64,000 nucleotides of DNA, from assembly GCA_951640165.1 (NCBI GenBank), contig OX621266.1, positions 1,798,001-1,862,000 on the forward strand. Reading direction: 5' to 3'. The notes beneath the pieces were generated by a model, which made no database searches, was not told where the DNA came from, and saw only the letters and a list, made by a program, of their open reading frames with translations. Position numbers and translations under genes: made by a program. Below, piece by piece: positions 1 to 9,622 of this stretch (positions are counted from its first letter, which is position 1; each line of letters begins with the position of its first letter). The DNA is from Pseudoips prasinana. Its lineage: Eukaryota; Arthropoda; Insecta; Lepidoptera; Nolidae.

Positions 1-1340
1 AGGCCAGATCCTGCTGTCGCCGGGTCCTGTCCTGTGGCGGCCTCATCGTCGGCTCCATCGCCGGCCCCATTCTCTAAGCCTGCGCTTGTAGATGCGGAGG
101 TCGAGAAGATCGTCCGCATCTGCATGATGCAGTGTGGTGACATGGTGGGTGCCCGGCTCGAGGCCATAGAGGGGAGACTCCTTCCGGCAGAGTCCGTCCG
201 CCCTCCGCTCGCCGGGGATGGGCGAGGGGGGGAGGGGTCTCACAGGCGGGACCCAGCGGCCGCTGTGGCTGCGACGGCTGGGGCGGCTAAACCAGGCCGA
301 ACGGCGAGGACAGCGGCCCCAAAACCCGCGCCTCAAATGCCCACCACCGCCCGAACAGCGGGACCTCCAGCGGCGCCTCCGGCGGCTGCGCCTGGGCCTA
401 GCACGGAGGCCTGGTCGACAGTCGTCAAGAGGGGCCGCAAAAAGAAGAAGGCGGCGCCGCCGGCACCAACACCGGCACCCCCGAAGGTGAAGGGACCGCC
501 TAAGGTCAGAGCCCCACGCTCCGCGGCTGTAGTGATAACACTGCTGCCCGGAGCCGTCGAAAGGGGCATTACATACAAGGCGGTCCTAACGGAGGCAAAA
601 GCCAAAGTCGCGTTCCCCGACCTTGGCACACCGACCGGATTTAGAATAAAGTCGGCGGTGACGGGGGCGCGGCTCCTCGAGGTGTCGGGTTAGTCCAGTG
701 GGCAAAAGGCGGATATCCTAGCCGCCAAGCTGAAGGAGGCCCTCAACCCGGAGGACGTCCGGGTGTCCAGGCCGGTTAAGACCGCGGAGCTGCGTGTCGA
801 CGGCCTGGATGACTCGACCACTCCGGCTGCTCCATTGCCCGAGCCGGCGGATGTCCGTCTGGCGATGTGCGGACGGGCGAGATTCGCACCGACGCCTCCG
901 GACTCGGCTTCATATGGGTGCGGTGTCCGGTAGCGGCGGCGAGTAAGGTCGCCAACGCTGGGCGACTATTGGTGGGGTGGGTTGCAGCCAGGGTCAAGCT
1001 GGTGCAGCCCAGGGCTATGCGGTGTTACCGATGCCTGGATATTGGGCATGTCCGGGCGCGGTGCACTGCTGAAACGGACCGCAGCGAGGAATGCTATCGC
1101 TGCGGCCAGCCCGGCCACAAGGCGGCCCAGTGCGCTGCGGCGCCAAACTGCAGCCTCTGTACAGCTGCAGGGAGGCCCGCGGGGCACAGAGCGGGCGGGA
1201 AGGCCTGTGGCGCTACCGCCAACAATAAGAAGAAAAAGGGAGCCAAGGCTGCCGGGGGCTCTTTACCCCCCCGACAGCCTGGCTGCCCTTCGGCCGACTC
1301 CCGGCCTGAGAGGGGTGCGGAGGGAATGGACACGGCCTAA
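1..1340 (+). pseudogene. Element A ORF1 (gag-like, CCHC zinc knuckles), broken
   Basis: The reading frame is open from the first base, so the start lies outside the window. The N-terminal part is rich in Ala, Pro and Lys. An in-frame TAG at 691-693 interrupts it; the same frame then continues to about 840, where the reading shifts to another frame that is open to the TAA at 1338-1340. The C-terminal part holds two clear CX2CX4HX4C knuckles (from about 1019 and 1099) and a third, less regular C-X2-C...H...C cluster. ORF1 proteins of this clade bind element RNA and take it to telomeres; that role is inferred from the family. One nonsense and at least one frameshift make it a pseudogene. The last base of its stop is the first base of the ORF2 ATG. 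Confidence 0.8.
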
Positions 1341-4235
1341 TGGCGCTGTTCCATTTCCTCCAGGGCAACATCAACCACTGTGCCAGAGCTCAGGATCTCT
1401 TGCTACAGAGCATGGCGGAGTGGTCGATTCGCGTGGCGGTGGTCGCCGAGCCGTACTTTGTCCCCCCCAGGGATAACTGGTTGGGAGACTTGGACGGCTT
1501 GGTGGCCATCATTGGCGGGGCTCTGGTCCACCCGTCCCGAGGTCACGGCTGGGTAGCAGCCCTCGTGGACGGCATTGGTACAATTGGGGCGTATTTTTCG
1601 CCCAACAAGAGTCTCGCCGACTTCGAGAATTTCCTTGTCGAGTTGGGTGCCGTCGTAGGCCGACTCCACCCTCGCCCCGTGCTGTTGCTCGGGGATCTCA
1701 ACGCCAAGTCTGCGGCGTGGGGATCTCCGGTGACGGATGCCCGGGGTGAGGTGCTGGAGGAATGGGCGGTCACGACTGGCCTGACCGTCCTAAATCGGGG
1801 GTCGGTCCACACTTGCGTGCGGCAGCGGGGTGGTTCAATAGTGGACGTCTCGTTCGCTAGCCCTGCTGTCGCGAGCCGTGTCCGCGACTGGCGTGTCGCC
1901 GTGGAGGTGGAGACGTTGTCGGATCATCGGTACATCCGTTTCGACGTCTCCGCCCAGACCACTGGCGGCCGCAGTCCACCGGCCCCGCGGGTGGACGGTC
2001 CACGCTGGGCGCGTAAGCGCATCGACAGGGAACTTCTCGAGGAGGCCGCCATTGTCCAGGCCTGGTACCGGGAGTCGGCGACGAACGGACCCGTCGACGT
2101 CGAAGAGGAGGCGCTGTGGTTCCGCGGGGCGATGACGCAAATCTGCGACGCGTCTATACCCCGGGTCCACACACATACAGGAAGGCGCCAGGTGTACTGG
2201 TGGACCGCCGAGATCGCGCAGTTGCGCGTCGCGTGCGTGGCGGTCAGACGCCAGTACACCCGATACCGGAGGAGACGTCGTCGGGTCCCTGACGAAGAGG
2301 CCGCGCTGTATGAGGTGTACCGCGCGGCGAAGGGGGCTCTGTGGCTGGCCATCGGTGAAGCCAAGACGCGAGCCAGGGAGGAGATCTTGGAGACTCTGGA
2401 CGGAGATCCGTGGGGGCACCCTTATCGTGCGGTTCGAGGGAAACTTCGAGCCGCGGCGCCTCCACTCACGGAGAGTCTCCAACCCGAGCTGCTGGAGGAA
2501 GTAGTGGCAGCCCTCTTCCCGGCAAGAGCGGAGCACATGCCACCGCCGATGGCTTTGCCCACAGCCGCAGAGCCTACAGAGGAGAACGCCATCAGCGTCC
2601 CAGAGGTGACACAGGAAGAGTTGAGGGCGGCCGTGATGCGGCTCCGGGCCAAAAACGTGGCTCCGGGGCCCGACGGGATACACGGTTGTGCGTTGGCCCT
2701 CGCTCTGAAAGAGCTAGGTCTCTACCATCCACGCTGTGTCGAGGGTGAGAGTCCTGGCGGAGGAAGCGGTGTCCCGAGGTGGGGTGATGTTGGCGGTGTC
2801 CTTGGACATCTCCAACGCCTTCAACACCCTGCCCTGGAGTTGCATTCGGGAGGCACTGCGATATCATCGGGTGCCTTCCTACCTCCGCCACATCGTTGGG
2901 GCTTACCTAGCGGAGAGGTGTGTCACCTACGTGGGACGTGATGGCGGACACCGGCACTCAATGTCGTGCGGTGTTCCACAGGGTTCGGTTTTGGGCCCAC
3001 TCCTGTGGAACATCGGGTACGACTGGGTGCTGAGGGGCGAACTCCAGCCCGGCGTGGACCTGACGTGTTATGCGGACGACACGCTGCTCACGGCCCGCGG
3101 GAGTTCGCACAGGGAGGCAGCGTTGCTGGCGACGGCTGCGGTATCACAGGTGGTGAGCCGCATCCGGCGCCTCGGCCTGGAGGTGGCCCTCAACAAGTCG
3201 GAGGCCATGATGTTCCATGGTCCCCGGCGGGCGCCGCCGCCCGGATCACACATTGTGGTCGGGGGGGTCCGGATCGCTGTCGAGCCTACCATGAAGTACC
3301 TGGGATTGGTGCTCGACAGCCGGTGGGACTTCGGACCCCACTTCCGGCGGCTGGTGCCTAAGTTGATGGGCGCGGCTGGGGCGCTGTCAACGCTGCTTCC
3401 CAATCTGGGGGGGCCGAGCGCCGCCTGTAGGCGGCTCTACGTGGGGATCGTGCGATCGATGGCCCTGTACGGGGCCCCGATCTGGGTGGCTGACCTGACG
3501 GCCGGTAGCATTGCTGTTCTGCGGAGACCGCAGAGAGCTATGGCCGTCAGAGTCATCAGGGGATATCGCACGGTCTCCTACGAGGCGGCCTGTGTACTGG
3601 CCGGATCCCCGCCCTGGGACCTCGAGGCGAAAGTACTCGCGTCACTGTACCGGTGGCGCGAGGAGATGCTGGTGCAAGGCGAGCGGCCGATGCAGCGACA
3701 CATGGAGCTGCGTCGGTCGCAGCTTCGCGAGGCCCTGGTGGCGGAATGGCGGGACAGGCTCTCGCGCCCAACCGCCGGCCTCGTCACTATCGAGGCGGTC
3801 CGGCCGGTACTCGAGCGTTGGCTCGGGAGGAGGCACGGCTCCCTGTCGTTTCGGGTGACGCAGGTACTCACGGGGCATGGCTGCTTCGGGAAGTACCTGT
3901 GTCGCATAAACAGGGAGCCGAACGCCCGGTGTCACCACTGCGTCGACTGTCGGGAGGACACGGCGCTGCATACGCTGGCAGAGTGTGCCGCTTGGGAGGA
4001 GCAGCGCCGTGCCCTCATTTCTGGAGTAGGCAGTGACCTGTCGCTGCCGGCCGTCGTGAATTCGATGGTTGGCGGCGAGGAGTCCTGGGACGCGGTGGTT
4101 TCCTTCTGCGAGACAGTTATCTCGCGGAAGGAAGCTGCGGAAAGGGAGAGGGAGATCTCATCCTCTCACCCGACCCGCAGCAGACGCACCGGGCGTCGGC
4201 GGAGGGCGGACAACGCCCTCTTCCAGCCCCCCTAA
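1340..4235 (+). pseudogene. Element A ORF2 (endonuclease-reverse transcriptase), internal deletion
   Basis: ATG at 1340 overlaps the ORF1 stop as TAATG. Endonuclease motifs appear in order: AEPY (about 1447), GDLNAK (about 1690) and SDHRY (about 1919). The RT begins near APGPDG (about 2660). Alignment by eye to element E shows that about 251 bp matching E 26362-26612 is missing near 2719-2720, which shifts the frame. RT resumes near 2740 with the catalytic YADD at 3069-3080. A C-terminal CCHC cluster (C-X2-C...H-X4-C, about 3930-3990) typical of R1-clade ORF2 follows. Stop TAA at 4233-4235. The missing piece removes conserved RT sequence, so this copy cannot make a complete polymerase. Confidence 0.85.
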
Positions 4236-4578
4236 AATGGGTCCAGGGGTGACGGACTCGGGGACGTCCGTCGCCCACTACACATCTGGACCCGAGGCGG
4301 CGGCGCGACGTGTTCCACGCGCGCCCTTCTTAGACGTTGCGGGGGGAGTTTAACACCTCACTCCCCCCCGCTAATGCGAGGAGGCCCGCAAACATGGGCC
4401 AGCACCAGCCGGGGGTTGCGGAAGTATCGTTTGTTCCCGCGACCCCCGGCGCAGGTGTGAGATGGAACACCGGGGTGGTTTTTAGTCAGTAGGAGTCTGA
4501 CAGACCCCTCCGCCTCCCCCAAGGCGGAGGACATCCATGCAGGATTTTCCACCCCGCAAAAAAAAAAAAAAAAAAAAG
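4236..4578 (+). other. Element A 3' UTR with hairpins and poly(A)
   Basis: Non-coding. Just after the ORF2 stop, 4239-4246 (GGGTCCAG) pairs with 4286-4293 (CTGGACCC). Inside it is an 11-bp stem with one G.U-type pair. Another stem joins CCGGGGGT (about 4410) and ACCCCCGG (about 4441). The distal hairpin 4508-4529 has an 8-bp stem CTCCGCCT/AGGCGGAG and loop CCCCCA, 28 nt before the poly(A). SART1 3' UTR structure is known to be needed for reverse transcription, so these are plausible RT recognition structures. Confidence 0.65.
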
Positions 4579-4587
4579 GTTAGGTTG
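4579..4587 (+). repeat. Telomeric repeat remnant (GGTTAGGTT)
   Basis: Less than two TTAGG units remain between the poly(A) of element A and the 5' end of element B. The exact boundary with element B is uncertain because B continues TTGGGG. Confidence 0.7.
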
Positions 4588-4739
4588 GGGAACCACCCCA
4601 CAGTGCTTACGTCCTCGTCGTGTTCCCCGGAACGTCCCAGTTCTGACCACCGTAACGGAGTGGCAGACTGGGAACGGCTAAAGTGCACTGTGCTTCGTAG
4701 CGAACAATTGCCTTGCGTGCTACGTATCTGCTTGTTAGA

Positions 4740-5944
4740 ATGCCTAAACCTGCGCGGGATGCCCTCGGGCATTTTGTCAAAAAAGGCCCTTCTCAGGGCC
4801 AACCCAAAGGCCCTTCTCAGGGCCAACCCAAAGGCCCTTCTCAGGGCCAACCAAAAGGCCCTTCTCAGGGCCAACGCGACGTATCAGCGTCGGATGAAGG
4901 CAGGTCCTTCTATGGCGGGAGAGTGGACTCGGACTCGGACTCTGACAATGAGTCCATTGCGTCGGATGCGATGGCGATCGAGGCTTCTCGGTCAAGGTCG
5001 GCATCGAGAAAGCGGACGTTCTTAAAAGTCAGTTCTGATGGGTCTTCAGCCTCGGGTTCGGCGAAGGAGCCCAAAAAGAAAGTGAAGGCCAAAAAGCCGG
5101 CAATAGTGGCGGACACCCACGAGGTGGGTTTGGCAGACGCCCAGCGCGAGCTGGACCTAACCAGGTGGGAGCAGCTCCAGCAAGAGCTGGAGGAGCGGGT
5201 TGCGGCCCAGGAGGAACGGCCGATCCCACCAAACTGGGAATCGGCAAAGTCTCATGCCGCAAGACACAGGCTGGGGCTCGAATTTTCGAGTTCCCGGGTG
5301 CCGAGGGCGCGAAGAACGCAGACCTCTTTGCAGCGAAGCTGCAGGAGGTCATTGCGGATGCGGCAAAGGTGGCGAGGCCGGTGAAGTCGGCGGCCATTGA
5401 GGTGGCTGATCTTGACGATTCAGTCACCAAAGAGGAGGTGGTGGCAGCGATCGCAGCCATAGGTGGCTGCGCAGTCGCAGCGGTGCAGGGCGGGGGCATC
5501 AGGCCCGGGCGCGGCGGCATGGGCACCATTCGCCTAGAGTGCCCAGTCGCCGCTGCCAAAGCCGTCCTCGAAAAGGGACGGCTCGCCGTCGGGTTCAGCT
5601 CGGGTGCGGTCCGGGCACTTGAGGACCAGCCTTTGAGGTGCTACAAGTGCTTCGGAATCGGCCACACCCGAGCCCTCTGTCCGTCCAGTGTCGACAGGAC
5701 GGACAGCTGCTACCGCTGTGGCAAGGAGGGGCACAAAGCCGCCTCCTGCAAGGCCGCCACGCCGCACTGCGCGGTATGTGCCGCCAGTGGCCGCCCAGCG
5801 GGCCACATCATGAAGGGGAGGAATTGTAGTCCTCCCCTTAAGAAGGGCAAGGAACAGGCGCCGACCCGGCCTGTCGCTGCCACCGCCGTCCCAGTGGCTG
5901 GGACCTCGGCGGCCGTGGAGGAGAGGGGTGCGATGTCCGATTAA
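4740..5944 (+). pseudogene. Element B ORF1 (gag-like), internally deleted
   Basis: Starts at the ATG at 4740 (MPKPARDALGHF), conserved in element C at 9623. Four copies of the octapeptide GPSQGQPK follow, then an acidic Ser/Asp stretch and a Lys-rich stretch. At 5219-5220 about 919 bp present in element C (10130-11048) are missing, which changes frame. The rest is open in another frame to TAA 5942-5944. That part holds the zinc knuckles: CYKCFGIGHTRALC, CYRCGKEGHKAASC and a third C-X2-C...H...C. Its likely role is RNA binding and particle formation, by family. Because of the frame change it does not give a complete protein. Confidence 0.8.
4785..4875 (+). repeat. Tandem 24-bp repeat, 4 copies, encoding GPSQGQPK
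   Basis: Unit starts at 4785, 4809, 4833 and 4857. Each unit contains GGCCCTTCTCAGGGCC, a perfect 6-bp inverted repeat around TCTC, so the array can fold as a chain of hairpins. Element C has five copies (9668-9782). Confidence 0.9.
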
Positions 5945-8900
5945 TGGGAGTCGAACATCGCATCCTCCAGGCGAACACCAACCACTGCAGAGCGGCCCAG
6001 GATCTGCTGATGCAGACTGTGGCCGAGTGGTTGGTGGACGTGGCGGTGGTCGCCGAGCCGTACTCGGTGCCTGGCCGTTGGCTGGGTGACCGGGACGGCT
6101 TGGTGGCGTTGGTGTCGCGGCCTGCAACGGACTCCCCTCCCCTCTCGCTTTTAGAGAGGGGTCCGGGATACGTGGCCGCCGCGTGGGGAGAAATAGCCCT
6201 AGTCGGGGTCTATTTCTTCCCAAACCGCCCTCTAAGGGACTTCGAGAACTTTCTCGAAGTCCTTACGGCAGTCGTCGGGAGGGCGGCACCAAGTCAGGTC
6301 GTCGTTTTGGGCGACCCGAACGCCAAGGCGGTGGCTTGGGGCAACCCAGCGGCGTCCTGTAACGTCCGGGGGCGCGCCGTCGAATTTTGGGCGGCTTCGT
6401 GCGGCGTGTCCCTCCTGAACAGGGGGGATGTTCACACGTGTGTGCGGCAACAGGGAGGGTCAGTGGTGGACGTGTCGTTCGCCACCCCTGTGCTAGCCAC
6501 ACGCGTCGTGAACTGGCGGGTGGAGATGGTGGAGACCCTGTCGGACCACCGATATGTGCGGTTCGACATCTCCACCCAGAGCCCGCGGGGGATGGCCCGC
6601 TCGGGCCAATCTCCCTTCCCGCGGTGGGCTCTCACCCGCCTGGACCGGGAGGCAGCCCTGGAGGCAGCGTTCCTCCAGGACTGGCTCTCGCCCCCTGTGG
6701 AGGGCACGGACGTGGACGCCGCAGCGGTTCAGCTCCGGAGGTCCCTGACCGAGGTGTGCAACTCTAGCCTGCCTCGGTCTCGCCGTCCGCCTCCCCGTCG
6801 CACCGTTTATTGGTGGACGGTGGAGCTGGCGGGGCTCCGAGCCGAGTGCTTGGAGGCCAGGAGGGCCTACACGCGGAGTCGGCGGCGCGCCGGCCGATGT
6901 CAGGCTGAGGAGGACCGCCTCTACGCCTCTTACGTAGAGGCAAAGACGGTCCTCAAGTCGGCAATGTGCGCCGCCGAGGACTCGGCAAGGGCCGAGATGC
7001 TGGAGGGCCTCGACAGGGATCCGTTTGGGAGACCATACAAGCTGGCGCGGAGCCAGCTGCGTCCATATGGTCCCCCAATAACGGAGACCGTAGAGCCGGC
7101 GTTGCTGGATGGGGTGGTTCGGTCACTGTTTCCGCGCAGGACCGAATTCACCCCTCCAACGATGAACCCCCCGCTGGGGGGGGTGGTGGCTTCGCCGGAG
7201 GAGGAGGTGCCTCCACTGTCGGCGGAGGAACTTCGCGCGGGGGTTCTGCCCCTCCGCGCGAAGAAGACGGCCCCTGGACCGGACGGCGTCCCCGCACGGG
7301 TGGTGGCCATCGCGGCGTCCCTCATGGAGGAAAGGCTTCGGGATCTCTTCAGCGCGTGCTTGACGGCTGGGAGGTTCCCGAAGCTATGGAAGGAAGGCAA
7401 GTTGTGCCTTCTCCGCAAAGAGGGACGCCCGGTGGACTCCCCCTCGGCATACCGGCCCATCGTTTTACTCGATGAGGTCGGTAAACTGTTCGAGGGGATC
7501 ATCGCCACCCGGCTTAATAGTCAGCTGCGGGAGGTAGGGCCGGACCTGTCGGACGCCCAGTTCGGGTTCTGACAAGGGCGTTCGACGGTCGACGCGTTGG
7601 CCCTACTCAGGGGCCAGGTGCGGGAGGCGGTCGAGGCTGGGGACGGAGTGTTGGCGGTATCGTTCGACATCGCCAACGCCTTCAACTCCGTGCCCCACTC
7701 GACCATATTGGAGGCACTCCGATACTACGGAGTGCCCCAATATCTGCGGGCGATCCTGGCCAGCTACCTGGAGGACCGAGAGGTCCTTCTGGTGGACAAG
7801 GCGGCCAGGATCAGGCGCTACGGAGTGGAGTCCGGTGTTTCACAGGGTTCGGTGCTGGGGCCCCTCCTGTGGAACATCGGATTTGACTGGCTCCTGCGGG
7901 GCACCCTCCTCCAGGGCACGAGTGTCATCTGCTACGCGGATGACACTCTCCTTGTTGCCCGGGGGAGGGACTTTGGGGCGGTGGCCTGTTTGGCCTCAGC
8001 TGGCGGATCCTTAGTGGCAGGAAGGATCCGCCAGCTTGGTTTGAGGGTAGCGCTGAACAAGACCGAGGCCGTGTTCTTTCACGGGCCTCGGCAGCGCTGC
8101 CCTCCTGACGCCCACATCGTGGTGGAGGGCGTCCGGATAGGGGTCGGGGCCCAGATGATGTATCTGGGCCTCGTGCTGGACAGCAGGTGGCGCTTCGACC
8201 CGCACTTCAGCGGGCTGTCGACGCTTCTGCTGAAAGCCGCGGACGCCCTCTCGTGGCTCCTCCCAAACCTCGGAGGGCCCAAGGAGCGATGCCGGCGCCT
8301 CTATGCCGGCATCCTCAAGAGCATGGCCCTTTACGGGGCACCCATCTGGGCGGACTCCCTCCACAGGAGGGAGAATGCAACCGCCATCCGCAGGCCCCAA
8401 CGCGCCATTGCACAGCGGGTGGCGAGGGCGTACCGCTCGGTGGGTTTTGCGGCGGCGTGCGCTCTGGCCGGCACCCCTCCCTGGGAATTGGAGGCATGGG
8501 TGCTCGTCAGAGTGTACGAATGGGTGGCGCGGCGTAGGGCGCTGGGTGAGCGCCCCGCCGCGCAAGAGCGGGAGGCCGTGCGGTGGGAGGCGAGGGACGC
8601 AATCGTCCTCCACTGGACACGCGACCTCGCCTCCGCCACCTTTGGACGCCGGACGTTGGACGCGCTCGGTCCAGTCCTGCGGGACTGGCTCGAGCGGCCC
8701 CACGGTTTCCTCTCGTTCCGTCTAGTGCAGGTGTTGTCCGGACATGGCTGTTTCGGAACGCACCTGCACCGGATCCGGAGGGAGGAAACCCCGGCGTGCC
8801 ACGAATGCGGAGCCGCGGAGGACACGGCGCAGAACACCCTCGAGGTGTGCCCAGCCTGGGCTGAGCTGCGCCATGCCCTGACTGATGTGGTCGGACAGGA

Positions 8901-9111
8901 CCTCTCACTTCCCAGTGTGGTGAATTCCATGCTGGGGAGTGAGGAGGCTTGGGTGGCGGTTGCCTCCTTTTGCGAGGATGTTATGTCGCAAAAGGAGGCG
9001 GCGGAGCGCGCGCGGGAGGATGATCCTCTCGCGCCGCTGCTCCGCAGGCGAAGAAGGGGTGGGAGACGGCGGTTGTACGATCGTCGCCTCCCTCCTTCTG
9101 GTGGTGATTAG
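5944..9111 (+). pseudogene. Element B ORF2 (endonuclease-reverse transcriptase), single in-frame stop
   Basis: ATG at 5944 shares its A with the ORF1 TAA (TAATG). One frame runs to TAG 9109-9111, about 1055 codons, interrupted only by TGA at 7570-7572. Element C has an Arg codon CGA there, so it looks like a single C-to-T change. Domains: endonuclease (AEPYSVPG about 6052, GDPNAK about 6310 with Pro where A has Leu, SDHRY about 6541), a linker, RT (APGPDG about 7270, YADD 7933-7944), and a C-terminal cysteine-histidine cluster (C-X2-C...H-X4-C, about 8800-8850). No RNase H domain is visible, as in most R1-clade ORF2. It is the best preserved SART-like ORF2 here. Confidence 0.88.
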
Positions 9112-9449
9112 CGGGCGACAGGCGCGGGGGCGCCTTCGCTCGCATTGCACTAATCACCACCCTCGTCGGGCGGGAACGGCCGAGCACTCACGGTCGTTCC
9201 CGGGCCCCTCCACTTAGGGAGGGGCGTGCGGGCCCCGCTGTAAAGGCGGGCGGTCGTCGGTGGGGGACTGGACGTAAAGGCTGTGCCGGTTTCCCAGTCC
9301 TCCTCCAAATAGACGATGCGGGAGTGCCGCTGGGTTATTTTAGTGGGTATGCCGGAGTAGCCGGAGAGTCCCACATAACCCGTCCATCCCCCAATGGGCG
9401 GGTATGCGTAACGCATTTTTTCCCAGCGCAAACAAAAAAAAAAAAAAAA
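9112..9449 (+). other. Element B 3' UTR: series of hairpins and poly(A)
   Basis: Non-coding and highly self-complementary. A 12-bp perfect inverted repeat (9100-9111 with 9150-9161) includes the ORF2 stop codon and encloses GGCGC/GCGCC. A 12-bp stem with one wobble joins 9171-9182 and 9191-9202. An 8-bp stem joins 9204-9211 and 9218-9225. A distal 10-bp stem with one T.G pair joins 9378-9387 and 9394-9403, with loop CCCCCA, 30 nt before poly(A). Confidence 0.7.
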
Positions 9450-9450
9450 T

Positions 9451-9462
9451 GTAGGTTAGGTT
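9451..9462 (+). repeat. Telomeric repeat remnant (GTAGGTTAGGTT)
   Basis: Two or so TTAGG units between the poly(A) of B and the 5' end of C, in the same orientation as all other remnants in the window. Confidence 0.75.
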
Positions 9463-9622
9463 GGGGAACCACCTCACAGTGCTTGCGTCCACGTCGCGTT
9501 CCCCGGAAACGTCCCAGTTCTGACCACCGTAACGGAGTGGCAGACTGGGTACGGCTAAAGTGCACTGTGCATCGTAGCGAACTTAAACTGCTTGGAGTGC
9601 TACGAATTTTTGATTGCGGAAT

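Larger units (their letters stand above)
1..4578 (+). mobile_element. Element A: SART-like telomere-targeted non-LTR retrotransposon (R1 clade), 5' end outside the window
   Basis: Plus-strand, GC-rich two-ORF LINE. ORF1 has CCHC zinc knuckles, ORF2 has an apurinic-type endonuclease and reverse transcriptase, and a 3' UTR of about 320 bp ends in 21 A residues (4558-4578). It is followed directly by GGTTAGGTT, the insect telomeric repeat. R1-clade elements of the SART/TRAS group are known to insert into TTAGG arrays; here the sense strand matches the TTAGG strand, the orientation described for SART. Both ORFs are damaged. Element E (25495-41666) is a close relative and serves as a reference for A. 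Confidence 0.85.
4588..9449 (+). mobile_element. Element B: SART-like non-LTR retrotransposon, full length apart from internal ORF1 deletion
   Basis: A second plus-strand R1-clade element, head to tail behind A and from a different subfamily, with a distinct ORF1 N terminus and 3' UTR. It has a short 5' UTR (4588-4739), ORF1, ORF2 joined by TAATG, a structured 3' UTR and 16 A residues (9434-9449), then GTAGGTTAGGTT. Element C is its close sibling and starts with nearly the same 5' UTR (GGGGAACCACC...). Damage in B is an ORF1 deletion of about 919 bp and one nonsense codon in ORF2. Confidence 0.85.

Noticed and set aside
1835..2683. Long antisense ORF (282 codons) opposite element A ORF2, and its counterpart at 25483-26325
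   Set aside because: Mirror of the GC-rich coding strand; no family features, low-complexity Arg/Pro composition, no ATG-supported start.
1..4578. Canonical R1 insertion in 28S rDNA
   Set aside because: Flanks are TTAGG repeats and other elements; no rRNA sequence was seen anywhere in the window.
4785..4875. Short direct repeats as a CRISPR-like array
   Set aside because: Perfect in-frame 24-bp coding repeats without spacers, in a eukaryotic retrotransposon ORF.
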